Source of the DNA: an uncultured Flavobacteriales bacterium
GTDB taxonomy: Bacteria; Bacteroidota; Bacteroidia; Flavobacteriales_D; Crocinitomicaceae
Length of the DNA stretch: 40,747 nucleotides
Direction of reading: 5' to 3'
Assembly: GCA_913059205.1 (NCBI GenBank)
Contig: CAJXRM010000020.1
Coordinates: 1 to 40,747 of the forward strand
Positions within the stretch are counted from its first letter, which is position 1. Each line of letters begins with the position of its first letter. Positions 25,690-34,147 of this stretch are shown piece by piece. The notes beneath the pieces are model-generated. The model saw only the letters and a list, made by a program, of their open reading frames with translations, ran no database searches and had not been told where the DNA came from. Made by a program: the position numbers and the translations under genes.

Positions 25690-26757
25690 TTATTCGTCAA
25701 ATGAAACTATTAATTTTTCGCTAGTAGGGTGGGCTTGGCAAGTTAAAATAAAACCTGCTTCTATTTCGTCTTGTTCAAGTCCGTAGTTAACGTCCATTCG
25801 AACAGATCCTTCAATTATCTTCGCTTTACACGTGCAACAAACGCCACCTTTGCATGCGTATGGTAAATCTGCTCCTGCTTCTTGAGCTGCATCTAGAATG
25901 TTTATTCCTGTTGAATCCAAATGCAAGTCAATTTCATCTCCATCCAAAATAATCTTAATATTGGAGTCTATATTTGGAGCATCAGCTGATGTGTCAACTA
26001 CTTTATTTCCTGTTGGTGTTGTAAACAATTCAAAATGGATTTTTTTCTCATCCACATTGTTTGCTAACAATCCTTCTTTTACACCTAAAATCATTTGTTC
26101 AGGTCCGCAAATATATACATTGTCGATTTCTGTGTGATTTAAAAACGCACTGAAGAGCTCGTTTGTTTTTGCCGCATCAATTCGTCCTTTTTGAATAGAA
26201 TTCCCTAGACCTTCACGAGAAAAGATGTGTACTACTCGCAAGCGACCCATATATTGGTTTTTCAACGCTTCAACTTCTTCTCTGAAGATCACAGACGAAA
26301 AACCTTTATTCCCAAAGAAAAGTGTTACATCACAATTGGGTTCTTCGTGAAGCGCTGTTTTTGCAATTGAAATAATTGGTGTAATTCCACTTCCCGAAGC
26401 AAATAATACATGCGATCTCTTGCTTGAAGGTTCTGGAATAAATTTAAAATTTCCAGTTGGAGTCATTACTTCCATTTTCATACCTGCATTCAGTTCCTTA
26501 TTCGCATAAGTTGAAAATTTACCATTTTTAACTTGCTTAACTGCAACTCGCCATTGGTTCTCAAAAGGAGATGAGCAAAGCGAATAAGAACGTCTAATAT
26601 CTTCATTGTTTATAGTCGCACGCAGCGTTAAATACTGGCCTGAAACATAGGCGTAATCCGCAGCTAATTCAGACGGTATATCAAATAAAATGGAGACAGC
26701 ATCTTCCGTTTCTTGATTTACATCAAGAACAGTAAGTGTATGGAATTTTGGTGTCAT
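25690..26757 (-). CDS. paaE: Phenylacetyl-CoA epoxidase reductase subunit PaaE
   Basis: A 355-aa reductase with the FAD motif RRSYSLCS (55-62), the nucleotide motif FASGSGITPIISIA (119-132) and a C-terminal 2Fe-2S cluster domain with C302, C307, C310 and C340; an extra cysteine, C308, lies beside the second ligand. It passes electrons from NADPH to the PaaA di-iron centre, which epoxidises phenylacetyl-CoA. It is the minus-strand gene next to the shared promoter region with paaABCD, so it is the better candidate for the cognate PaaE of the two copies. Confidence 0.9.
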   Translation of the reverse strand: MTPKFHTLTVLDVNQETEDAVSILFDIPSELAADYAYVSGQYLTLRATINNEDIRRSYSLCSSPFENQWRVAVKQVKNGKFSTYANKELNAGMKMEVMTPTGNFKFIPEPSSKRSHVLFASGSGITPIISIAKTALHEEPNCDVTLFFGNKGFSSVIFREEVEALKNQYMGRLRVVHIFSREGLGNSIQKGRIDAAKTNELFSAFLNHTEIDNVYICGPEQMILGVKEGLLANNVDEKKIHFELFTTPTGNKVVDTSADAPNIDSNIKIILDGDEIDLHLDSTGINILDAAQEAGADLPYACKGGVCCTCKAKIIEGSVRMDVNYGLEQDEIEAGFILTCQAHPTSEKLIVSFDE

Positions 26758-26776
26758 ATTTGGTTTAATTTGGTTG

Positions 26777-26784
26777 CAAAAATA
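26777..26784 (-). promoter_or_regulatory. Candidate -7 element for the paaE arm
   Basis: Reading the minus strand, TATTTTTG matches TAnnTTTG about 20 bp before the paaE ATG. A TTTC lies upstream but only 15 bases away, shorter than the usual -33 to -7 spacing, so the -33 element is uncertain. Confidence 0.4.
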
Positions 26785-26869
26785 CTCATTATTCTCCTTG
26801 AAATCGTTCTAAATTAGCTCCAATTCGTTCAATTCCTAAAAATGGTAGAAGTTAATGGTCGATTTTTAG

Positions 26870-26877
26870 TAAATTTG
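26870..26877 (+). promoter_or_regulatory. Candidate -7 element for paaABCD
   Basis: TAAATTTG matches TAnnTTTG 20 bp before the paaA ATG at 26898, mirroring the -7 box of the divergent paaE arm. No TTTG is seen at the -33 distance. A GGAG at 26880-26883 is too far from the ATG (14 bases) to be a normal ribosome binding site. Confidence 0.4.
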
Positions 26878-26897
26878 TAGGAGACATTTATCACAAA

Positions 26898-27848
26898 ATG
26901 AAAGAACAAGATATAGCAATTCTTGAACAGAAATTTCAAGAAAAAATTGACAACGATATCAAAATCGAACCAAATGACTGGATGCCAGATGCATACAGGA
27001 ATACGTTGATTCGACAAATTTCTCAGCATGCACATTCTGAAATAGTTGGAATGTTGCCAGAGGGGAATTGGATTACTCGTGCTCCTAACTTGAGAAGAAA
27101 AGCAGTGTTGTTGGCAAAGGTTCAAGATGAGGCCGGACACGGGTTGTATTTGTATAGCGCCACTGAAACTTTGGGAGCTGATAGAGAACAAACGATTGAT
27201 GACTTACATTCTGGCGTTGCAAAGTATTCTTCCATCTTCAATTATCCAACACTCTCTTGGGCAGACATGGGAGCAGTTGGCTGGTTAGTAGACGGTGCGG
27301 CAATTATGAATCAAGTTCCTTTGTGCAGATGTTCTTACGGACCCTATGCAAGAGCAATGGTACGTGTTTGTAAGGAAGAATCATTTCATCAACGTCAAGG
27401 TTTTGAAATAATGATGAAGTTGGCTGCTGGTACACCTGAACAAAAAGAAATGGCACAAGATGCTTTGAACCGTTTTTGGTGGCCCGCAATTATGATGTTT
27501 GGTCCAAACGATGCTGAATCAAAGCACACTGCTCAATCGATGAAATGGAAAATTAAACGTCACACGAATGATGAGTTGCGTCAGCAATTTATAGATGTAA
27601 CTGTTCCTCAAGCAGAATTAATAGGTTTAACAATTCCGGATCCATTGTTGAAATTCAATGAAGCGACTGGTCATTACGAACACGGACCAATTGACTGGGA
27701 CGAATTCTGGGAAGTTGTAAAAGGAAACGGACCTTGTAATAAAGATAGAGTTGATGCTCGTAGAAAAGCGAAGGAAAACGGTTTGTGGGTAAGACAAGCT
27801 GCTTTGGCACATGCAGAAAAGAAAAAACTTAGAAAACAAGCGAGTTAG
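26898..27848 (+). CDS. paaA: Phenylacetyl-CoA epoxidase catalytic subunit PaaA
   Basis: A 316-aa ferritin-like di-iron oxygenase subunit. It epoxidises the ring of phenylacetyl-CoA with O2 as part of the PaaABCE complex. Two ExxH iron-binding motifs are visible: E78 to H81 in QDEAGH and E161 to H164 in EESFHQRQG. Other family stretches are [33 protein letters not shown] and [15 protein letters not shown]. It leads the plus-strand paaABCD operon. The 96-bp gap to paaB is unusually large for the operon. Confidence 0.97.
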   Translation: MKEQDIAILEQKFQEKIDNDIKIEPNDWMPDAYRNTLIRQISQHAHSEIVGMLPEGNWITRAPNLRRKAVLLAKVQDEAGHGLYLYSATETLGADREQTIDDLHSGVAKYSSIFNYPTLSWADMGAVGWLVDGAAIMNQVPLCRCSYGPYARAMVRVCKEESFHQRQGFEIMMKLAAGTPEQKEMAQDALNRFWWPAIMMFGPNDAESKHTAQSMKWKIKRHTNDELRQQFIDVTVPQAELIGLTIPDPLLKFNEATGHYEHGPIDWDEFWEVVKGNGPCNKDRVDARRKAKENGLWVRQAALAHAEKKKLRKQAS

Positions 27849-27944
27849 GATAACAAATTAAGAGATTACTCATTGCGAATTAAAAAATAGACAAAAGATT
27901 AAGTTTAACATCTTGAATCTTGCAGTCTTAATATCTAATAAAAA

Positions 27945-28235
27945 ATGTCAAATAAAGATAATTGGCCTCTTTGGGAGGTTTTCATAAGAAGCAAACAAGG
28001 ATTAAATCATAAACACGTTGGAAGTTTACGTGCGGTAGATGCCGAAATGGCAGTAGAAAATGCGCGTGATGTATATACACGTCGTTCGGAAGGGATAAGT
28101 ATTTGGGTCGTTGAATCAAATAATGTGTTTGCTTCTGATCCGTCGGAAGCGCCTGAATTGTACGAACCTTCTGATTCTAAAATATACCGTCATCCAACTT
28201 TTTATACAGTTCCGGATTCAATTTCTCACATGTAA
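27945..28235 (+). CDS. paaB: Phenylacetyl-CoA epoxidase subunit PaaB
   Basis: A 96-aa protein of the usual PaaB length. It opens with WPLWEVFIRSKQGLNHKHVG and has the family stretches LRAVDAEMAVENARDVYTRR, EGISIWVVES and HPTFYTVPDSI. PaaB has no catalytic centre; in the known complex it bridges and stabilises PaaAC subcomplexes. It is 11 bp upstream of paaC. Confidence 0.95.
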   Translation: MSNKDNWPLWEVFIRSKQGLNHKHVGSLRAVDAEMAVENARDVYTRRSEGISIWVVESNNVFASDPSEAPELYEPSDSKIYRHPTFYTVPDSISHM

Positions 28236-28246
28236 TAAAGATATAA

Positions 28247-28996
28247 ATGAATTCACTTTTTGAATATTTATTGCGACTAGGTGACGATAGTTTAATTCTT
28301 GGTCATCGCCTTTCTGAATGGTGCGGACACGGTCCAATTTTGGAAGAGGATATTGCAATGACAAATATTTCTCTAGATTTTATCGGTCAAACAACGACCA
28401 TTCTTGAATTGGCAGGTCAAGTCGAAGGAAAAGGAAGAACAAACGATGATTTAGCCTTCTTGCGTTTTGATAAGGAGTATAGAAACTTATTGTTAGTCGA
28501 GCAGCCAAATACTGATTTTGGATTTACAATGATGCGTCAGTTTTTATTTGATGCGTACCGTAAGCCTTTGTTTGAAGCATTGATGAAATCGAATAATAAG
28601 CAATTAGCAGCAATTGCTGAAAAGTCATTAAAAGAAACGAAATACCATTTGAGACATTCTTCAGAATGGGTAATTCGTTTAGGTGATGGGACTGAAGAAT
28701 CGCATTCCCGCATTCAAGAGTCGTTGGATACATTGTGGCGCTACACCGGAGAATTGTTCTTCTCAAATGAAGTAGATGCCGAATTAACCGAAAGCGGTGT
28801 GTTACCAGATATGAGTGGAATTGAAGCTGAATGGAAACAAACAGTGGATGAAGTTTTTGCTATGGCAACTTTAACGATACCTGAAAGTCCTTGGAAATTT
28901 GAAGGAGGAAGAATTGGAAAACATTCGGAACATTTAGGCTACATTCTTACAGAATTGCAATACATGCAACGTGCTTATCCAAATATGGAATGGTAA
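28247..28996 (+). CDS. paaC: Phenylacetyl-CoA epoxidase structural subunit PaaC
   Basis: A 249-aa ferritin-like protein that pairs with PaaA. Family stretches are LLRLGDDSLILGHRLSEWCG near the start, HLRHSSEWVIRLGDGTEES in the middle and the C-terminal GRIGKHSEHLGYILTELQ. PaaC has lost full di-iron catalysis in known members and serves as the structural partner of PaaA. Its end overlaps paaD by 7 bases, indicating coupled translation. Confidence 0.95.
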   Translation: MNSLFEYLLRLGDDSLILGHRLSEWCGHGPILEEDIAMTNISLDFIGQTTTILELAGQVEGKGRTNDDLAFLRFDKEYRNLLLVEQPNTDFGFTMMRQFLFDAYRKPLFEALMKSNNKQLAAIAEKSLKETKYHLRHSSEWVIRLGDGTEESHSRIQESLDTLWRYTGELFFSNEVDAELTESGVLPDMSGIEAEWKQTVDEVFAMATLTIPESPWKFEGGRIGKHSEHLGYILTELQYMQRAYPNMEW

Positions 28997-29475
28997 CTGA
29001 ACTTGAAATATGGAAATACCTGGAGGAAGTTTTTGATCCTGAGGTTCCTGTTTTAACCGTTGTCGATTTAGGTGTAGTTCGTGCTGTTAAGATCAATGGG
29101 AATTCGTGTCATGTTGTAATTACACCGACATATAGTGGCTGTCCTGCGATGAAGCGGATGGAAGAGGATATCATTGATAAATTGACGGAAAAAGGTGTTG
29201 AAAATATTACTGTGGAATTGGTGTTATCACCTGCTTGGACAACGGACTGGTTAACCGAGAAAGGGAGAATAAAGCTTCGTGAATATGGCATTGCACCACC
29301 CGAAAATGAAGCTGATAAAAGTACATTGTTCGCGGATCCTGTAATCGTTCCTTGTCCTCAATGTAGTTCAAAAAACACAAGATTGGTTAGCCAATTTGGA
29401 AGTACAGCCTGCAAAGCGCATTACCAATGTAACGATTGTCTAGAGCCGTTTGACTATTTTAAATGTTTGAGATAA
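28990..29475 (+). CDS. paaD: PaaD, MIP18/DUF59-type maturation factor of the epoxidase
   Basis: A 161-aa protein. Residues 5-95 form a DUF59/MIP18 domain (VFDPEVPVLTVVDLGVVRAV; TPTYSGCPAM, with C51). The C-terminus is a zinc-ribbon-like module with CPQC (C122, C125), C141, CNDC (C147, C150) and C159. PaaD-type proteins are thought to assist iron or iron-sulfur maturation of the complex. The ATG lies inside the last codons of paaC. It is the last recognised member of this arm; thioesterase, hydratase and ring-opening genes of the pathway are not in the window. Confidence 0.94.
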   Translation: MVTELEIWKYLEEVFDPEVPVLTVVDLGVVRAVKINGNSCHVVITPTYSGCPAMKRMEEDIIDKLTEKGVENITVELVLSPAWTTDWLTEKGRIKLREYGIAPPENEADKSTLFADPVIVPCPQCSSKNTRLVSQFGSTACKAHYQCNDCLEPFDYFKCLR

Positions 29476-29490
29476 AACACGATTCCAGTT

Positions 29491-30024
29491 TTGAAGTACT
29501 TCATTTCCACTTTCATTTTAATAAATATTCTTTCAAGTTGTTTATCGAATAAAACGGAAAAAACAATTGAACTGGAAGTTATACCCTCTCATTTTACAAC
29601 AATAATTATTGATGATTCAGTTCGCTTTTCATTTCCAAAAGACCTTCTTAAAACGGACAATTTAAAATTTTCTGGAGACCATCAATTTTCAGATTTAATA
29701 AATGTTCAGTACGTGGTTGTTCAAGAAGATGATAAGAGTAATACGTTGAATCTCTTTGCTGCTGATAAATTAGAAAAAATTCAACGTAAAATGGAAGAGC
29801 TTTCTTCTAATAAGTTGACCTCATTTAAATTGCAAGATATTAAAGGTGTTGAGACCAAGTTTGAAAGCAAAGTATATGGGTGGCCGAGTAAATTATTTTT
29901 TTGGATTTCAGTAGTTGAATTAAAAAATAAATTCGTTACAACAATTACGTGGACCACAATCGATCGAAAAGATAAATTTCAAAAAGACGCTGAGTTAATT
30001 ATTAAATCCTTTAGACGAAAATAA
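29491..30024 (+). CDS. Small lipoprotein of unknown function
   Basis: A 177-aa protein beginning KYFISTFILINILSSC, a lipoprotein signal peptide whose lipobox cysteine is residue 17. The mature part is a mixed alpha/beta domain without a recognised family; the end TWTTIDRKDKFQKDAELIIKSF resembles small PsbP-like lipoproteins of Bacteroidota, but only faintly. The start must be TTG at 29491: a TAA lies six codons upstream and no in-frame ATG would keep the signal peptide. It follows paaD by 15 bp and may be read from the same transcript without sharing the pathway. Confidence 0.7.
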   Translation: MKYFISTFILINILSSCLSNKTEKTIELEVIPSHFTTIIIDDSVRFSFPKDLLKTDNLKFSGDHQFSDLINVQYVVVQEDDKSNTLNLFAADKLEKIQRKMEELSSNKLTSFKLQDIKGVETKFESKVYGWPSKLFFWISVVELKNKFVTTITWTTIDRKDKFQKDAELIIKSFRRK

Positions 30025-30120
30025 GGTTACACAAAGTAACAACTAGTTCGTCAATTCGGATTCATCGCGCACCTCAATCAATTTCAATAAAAAAGCTTTG
30101 TTTTCGAATTTTGATATAAC

Positions 30121-30570
30121 TCAATAAACGTCAACTAAGTGAATGTCAAAAATCAATACTGAGTTTCCAGGGATTCCGTTGTGTTCGTTTGCTCCATAAC
30201 CTAATGCTGAAGGAATCAACAACTTGCCAGTTCCTCCTTTTCTAAAGTACGGAATGCCTTCTGTCCAGCCTTGAATTACATTCTGTAGATTAAAAACAAC
30301 ACCTGAAGCTGAGCTTTCGTCGAAAATTGAGCCGTTTGTGTAGTATCCAGTATAAGCAACTTTAACGTTTGAATTAGCGTTGCAATTAACACCAGTTCCT
30401 TGCGCATCGATTACATAGTATAAGCCAGTTCCTGTGGCTGTAGCAACCAATCCGTGTTCGGCAATGTAATTCACAATAGCTTCTTCATCTTTGTCAGCTT
30501 GAATTTCTTTCTTTTTGCAAGAAAAAAGAACAAGCGTAGTCAGTAAAACAGGTAAAATAATTTTCATCAT
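30121..30570 (-). CDS. FKBP-type peptidyl-prolyl cis-trans isomerase lipoprotein
   Basis: A 149-aa protein with a lipoprotein signal peptide (LVLFSC, C18) and one FKBP domain at about 55-149: VKVAYTGYYTNGSIFDES, FNLQNVIQGWTEGI, KLLIPSALGYGANEHNGIPGNSVLIFDIHLVDV. It helps protein folding on the outer side of the inner membrane or at the outer membrane. Catalytic-pocket residues of the family (Y, F, D, V-I, W, Y) are present. Two adjacent ATG codons can serve as start. It lies downstream of pruA but beyond a strong terminator, so it should have its own promoter. Confidence 0.93.
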   Translation of the reverse strand: MMKIILPVLLTTLVLFSCKKKEIQADKDEEAIVNYIAEHGLVATATGTGLYYVIDAQGTGVNCNANSNVKVAYTGYYTNGSIFDESSASGVVFNLQNVIQGWTEGIPYFRKGGTGKLLIPSALGYGANEHNGIPGNSVLIFDIHLVDVY

Positions 30571-30580
30571 TGAGAATTGT

Positions 30581-30616
30581 AAAAAGAAAGCGCAATCATA
30601 GAAGAGAGCGCTTTCT
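30581..30616 (-). terminator. Rho-independent terminator of pruA, possibly bidirectional
   Basis: A perfect 9-bp stem (AGAAAGCGC at 30585-30593, GCGCTTTCT at 30608-30616) with a 14-base loop. On the minus strand the stem is followed at once by five T residues (30585-30581). On the plus strand an eight-T run lies four bases past the stem. It sits between the pruA stop and the FKBP gene. Confidence 0.85.
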
Positions 30617-30626
30617 ATCGTTTTTT

Positions 30627-32255
30627 TTATCCTAAAAATGGGTATCTGTAATCTGTTGCAGGAACGAAGGTTTCTTTGATTGTTCTAGCAGAAACCCAAC
30701 GCAATAAATTCATTGGAGCTCCAGCTTTATCATTCGTTCCAGAACCTCTTGCTCCACCAAACGGTTGCTGACCAACAACAGCACCAGTTGGTTTATCATT
30801 GATGTAGAAGTTTCCAGCTGCATTTTCTAATTTCTTCATTGCCAAATTAATTGCATAACGATCATTAGAAATGATAGAACCGGTAAGAGCATAGTCTGAA
30901 GTTCCGTCAACCAATTCAAGTGTCGCTTCGAAATCATTTTCGTCGTACACATAAATAGTCAATACTGGACCGAAAATTTCTTCACACAAAGTTCTGAATT
31001 TTGGGTTGGTCGTCACAACGACCGTTGGTTCAATAAAGTATCCAACTGATTTATCATAGTTTCCTCCAACAATAATTTCGGCATCTGTCTGCTCTTTAAT
31101 AAAGTCGATATAACCAGCAATCTTATCAAATGAAACTTCTGAAATAACTGCATTGATGAAGTTCGATGTGTCTTCAGGTGATCCCATTTTAAATGATTTC
31201 ACTTGATTTACAATTACAGATTTCACTTCACCCCAGATATTTGAAGGGATGTAAGCTCTTGAAGCTGCAGAGCATTTCTGTCCTTGATATTCAAAAGCTC
31301 CTCTCGTACAAGCTGTTGCAACTTCAGCTGCATTAGCTGATTTGTGAACCATTATAAAGTCTTTTCCACCAGTTTCTCCAACAATTCTCGGATAGCTTCT
31401 GTAATTGGCAATATTGTTCCCAATTTCTTTCCAAAGGTGTCTGAATACTCCTGTTGAACCAGTAAAATGTAAACCAGCGAAATCTCGATGCTTAAAAATA
31501 ATATCTCCAGCCGTTGGACCGTCAACAGAAATTAAATTGATCACTCCATCAGGCACACCAGCAGCTTTAAACAATTCCATAAGAACTTGCGCCGAATACA
31601 TTTGAGATTCAGCAGGTTTCCAAACAATAACATTACCCATCATCGCAGGAGCAGCACATAAATTTGCGCATATTGAAGTAAAGTTAAAAGGTGAAATGGC
31701 AAATACGAATCCTTCTAAAGGTCTGTACTCTAGTCTATTCCACATTCCAGGAAGAGATTCAGGTTGCTGCTTGTATATTTCTGTAACGTATTGAACGTTG
31801 AATTTAAAAAAGTCAATTAATTCACATGCGGCATCAATTTCTGCTTGCATTACATTTTTTGATTGAGCTAGCATTGTTGAAGCATTTACTTTGTCTCTAA
31901 AAGGTCCTGCCAATAAATCAGCTGCCTTTAAAAATATAGAGGCGCGTTGCTCCCAAGGTAAATTTGCCCATTCCTCACGTGCATTCATCGCTGCATCAAT
32001 GGCTTGATTTACATGAGATGCATCACCATAATTGAAGTGTCCCAACACTTTTTTGTGGTCGTGAGGTGGCGACATTGGCATTTTATTCGATGTACGAACT
32101 TCCTTTCCACCAATGTGCATTGGCACATCAATAGGAGCTTGGTCATACATCTCTTTGTATTTTGAAATTAAGTTTTTGTGTTCAGAAGTGCCTGGAGCAT
32201 AAGGTCTAACGGGTTCGTTAACTGCAATTGGCACTTGAAATAAAGCATTCGACAT
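30627..32255 (-). CDS. pruA: L-glutamate gamma-semialdehyde dehydrogenase (1-pyrroline-5-carboxylate dehydrogenase)
   Basis: A 542-aa aldehyde dehydrogenase of the ALDH4 type. It oxidises glutamate semialdehyde to glutamate with NAD+, the second step of proline breakdown. Key residues are the nucleophile C328 in EYQGQKCSAASRAY, the general base E294 in VGETGGK and the cofactor stretch FTGST (264-268); ISPFNFTS and WKPAE are also present. Size fits stand-alone P5C dehydrogenases rather than bifunctional PutA. A clear promoter lies just upstream (32305-32274) and a terminator downstream. No proline dehydrogenase gene is in the window. Confidence 0.96.
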   Translation of the reverse strand: MSNALFQVPIAVNEPVRPYAPGTSEHKNLISKYKEMYDQAPIDVPMHIGGKEVRTSNKMPMSPPHDHKKVLGHFNYGDASHVNQAIDAAMNAREEWANLPWEQRASIFLKAADLLAGPFRDKVNASTMLAQSKNVMQAEIDAACELIDFFKFNVQYVTEIYKQQPESLPGMWNRLEYRPLEGFVFAISPFNFTSICANLCAAPAMMGNVIVWKPAESQMYSAQVLMELFKAAGVPDGVINLISVDGPTAGDIIFKHRDFAGLHFTGSTGVFRHLWKEIGNNIANYRSYPRIVGETGGKDFIMVHKSANAAEVATACTRGAFEYQGQKCSAASRAYIPSNIWGEVKSVIVNQVKSFKMGSPEDTSNFINAVISEVSFDKIAGYIDFIKEQTDAEIIVGGNYDKSVGYFIEPTVVVTTNPKFRTLCEEIFGPVLTIYVYDENDFEATLELVDGTSDYALTGSIISNDRYAINLAMKKLENAAGNFYINDKPTGAVVGQQPFGGARGSGTNDKAGAPMNLLRWVSARTIKETFVPATDYRYPFLG

Positions 32256-32273
32256 AATTGTGTAATTTTATTG

Positions 32274-32305
32274 CAAAAGTAATCAATGTTGTTTATCCTT
32301 GCAAA
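32274..32305 (-). promoter_or_regulatory. Promoter of pruA, full Bacteroidota consensus
   Basis: On the minus strand TTTG (32305-32302), a 20-base spacer and TACTTTTG (32281-32274) fit TTTG-N17-23-TAnnTTTG exactly. Transcription would start near 32269, leaving a leader of about 14 bases before the pruA ATG. It is the best promoter match in the window. Confidence 0.65.
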
Positions 32306-32323
32306 GTACCTAATAAAACTGAA

Positions 32324-33550
32324 GTGGTAAAGCTATTCCATAAAATATCAATTGTAGTATTCATTTTTTTTGGATTAACTCATTCTGCGATTTCTCAAAA
32401 CACCTATGCTGCTTTATTAAAGGAGCGGGATAACACAAAAAAAGCGGAAATTGGTTTAGACTTATTCTATCACTTTAGAAAAAATGATTTTGATTCTTTA
32501 AAGTTTTTAGCAGTCAATTTACTCTTAGATATCTCCGGAGATAATTCTGAATTTCCTCGTGCTGTTGGCGAAATGGCGCTTGGTGCCTATTATGTTCAAA
32601 AAGGAAAAATTAAAGAGGGTATAGTTAATCTGACCAAGGCAAAGGAACATTTTGAAACAAGTGGAAACTTAACACAAACGTCCGAAGTGCTAATGGAATT
32701 GGGTAATTCGCATTTTGTTTCTGGTAATTATGAACAAGCAATTAAATCGTATTTAAAGTCAATGAAAATTGGGGCTAGATCTCCCGATAAAACACTCGTT
32801 TATGCCGCTAAAATTGGACTTGGACAGGCTTATTGTGCAATTGGCGATACTTCTGTAGGTGTTTTTACAATCCTTCAATACAAAGACGAAGTTGTAAATG
32901 CTAAAAAGTATGAGTCGGCAGCAAATGCGTATGCAACACTGGGTATGATTGAAATGGATAGGGGGAATATGGAGCTTTCTCAGGAGTATTATCAGAAAAG
33001 TATAGGTTTTAGTAAGAAAACTTCCTCAAAATTAATGATTGCGAATGCGTATACGAATCAAGCCATCCTATACTATAATATGGAGAAGATGGATTCATCG
33101 TTGCTTTATTTTGAAAAAGCTTTGAGATTGAGAGAGAGACTTAATCGAACAAATAATATTATTGAAAGCTATTTTAATTTGGCTAGCTTTTACCAAGGGA
33201 CAGAAGATGTTGATAATGCTCTTTATTATTATGGTCTTTCGGTCGATTTAGCAAAAAAAGGTGGTTTTCATGTTGATGAAATTGACGCATTAATGGAAAT
33301 GAAGACAATTTTTGAAAATCGGGGCAATCTAAAAGAAATCTATAGGATACAAGAGCGAATTGACTACCTAAATAAATTCGTTTCTGATAAAAAAACAATG
33401 GATGATGAAATTCTCGATTACGCAGCAGAGCTAATGAACGAGCAAGAAGATATAAAAGAAGAGCAAAAAGAGAAATCGAATTCTTTTGTTTGGTTATTAT
33501 TAGGTGGAATTGTAGTTCTTTTAATTTTCGGAATACTACGAAAGCCCTAG
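32324..33550 (+). CDS. TPR-repeat protein with signal peptide and C-terminal membrane anchor
   Basis: A 408-aa protein from GTG 32324. Residues 1-25 are a signal peptide (KISIVVFIFFGLTHSAISQ). About 50-370 are tetratricopeptide repeats (for example ALGAYYVQKGKIKEGIVNLTKAKEHF; ELGNSHFVSGNYEQAIKSYLKSM; AYATLGMIEMDRGNMELSQEYY). A charged coiled-coil segment leads to one hydrophobic helix (FVWLLLGGIVVLLIFGIL) and a short basic tail. This is the sensor half of Bacteroidota TPR histidine kinases without a kinase domain. The frame is open to ATG 32258, but that start would put the pruA promoter inside the coding region and bury the signal peptide, so GTG is preferred. Confidence 0.8.
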   Translation: MVKLFHKISIVVFIFFGLTHSAISQNTYAALLKERDNTKKAEIGLDLFYHFRKNDFDSLKFLAVNLLLDISGDNSEFPRAVGEMALGAYYVQKGKIKEGIVNLTKAKEHFETSGNLTQTSEVLMELGNSHFVSGNYEQAIKSYLKSMKIGARSPDKTLVYAAKIGLGQAYCAIGDTSVGVFTILQYKDEVVNAKKYESAANAYATLGMIEMDRGNMELSQEYYQKSIGFSKKTSSKLMIANAYTNQAILYYNMEKMDSSLLYFEKALRLRERLNRTNNIIESYFNLASFYQGTEDVDNALYYYGLSVDLAKKGGFHVDEIDALMEMKTIFENRGNLKEIYRIQERIDYLNKFVSDKKTMDDEILDYAAELMNEQEDIKEEQKEKSNSFVWLLLGGIVVLLIFGILRKP

Positions 33551-33933
33551 TTTAATTTTGCTTGGTATTCCAATTTGAATGTTGGAACTAAAACTTCAAA
33601 TAATTCACCATCTATAAGGTTTTTAAAAGTATAAAAGCCTTTCATCATTCCAATTTCCGAACATAAGTCACAGCCACTTGTATAAGTAAAACTTTCACCC
33701 GGTTTTAGGATTGGCTGTTCTCCAACAACTCCTTCACCGTTGACATATCGAGCCGTATAAAGTGAATCAAAAATATACCAATCTCTTGTCATTAACTGAA
33801 CGCTGAAAGGATTTGTATTTTCTATGTCTATTCGGTAGTTAAATAAAAACTCAGATTTATGAATATTAGATAAGTCGGGTCTAAACTGTGTTTGAACCGA
33901 AATCTGTATACCTGATGTGATTAATGTACTCAT
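33547..33933 (-). CDS. apaG: ApaG domain protein
   Basis: A 128-aa protein of the usual ApaG length, a fibronectin-III-like beta-sandwich. Family stretches are ISVQTQFRPDLSN, YRIDIENTNPFSVQLMTRDWYI, NGEGVVGEQPILKPGESFTYTSG and MKGFYTF. ApaG is linked to Co2+/Mg2+ tolerance in enterobacteria and the domain also occurs in F-box proteins, but its molecular role is unsettled. It converges on the TPR gene with a four-base overlap of the two ends. Confidence 0.94.
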   Translation of the reverse strand: MSTLITSGIQISVQTQFRPDLSNIHKSEFLFNYRIDIENTNPFSVQLMTRDWYIFDSLYTARYVNGEGVVGEQPILKPGESFTYTSGCDLCSEIGMMKGFYTFKNLIDGELFEVLVPTFKLEYQAKLN

Positions 33934-34147
33934 GAATAGCTTAACGTTTGACCAATATATTAAAAAATATCTATGTGTAAAATTTTATTTAAGATTATTT
34001 AACCTCTTGTTTTCAACAATTAAACGATATAAATCTAGTTTAGAATCATTCTAAATTAATAGATATTGCCACTTCATAACATCAGAATGTATTCTCATGA
34101 TATTGAATTTTTTATTTTTGTTTCGTTATTTTAAAACGCTTTAATGC

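Noticed and set aside
30025..30120. GTTAC-ACAAA-GTAAC hairpin as a terminator between the lipoprotein and FKBP genes
   Set aside because: The stem is only five base pairs and no T run follows it directly.
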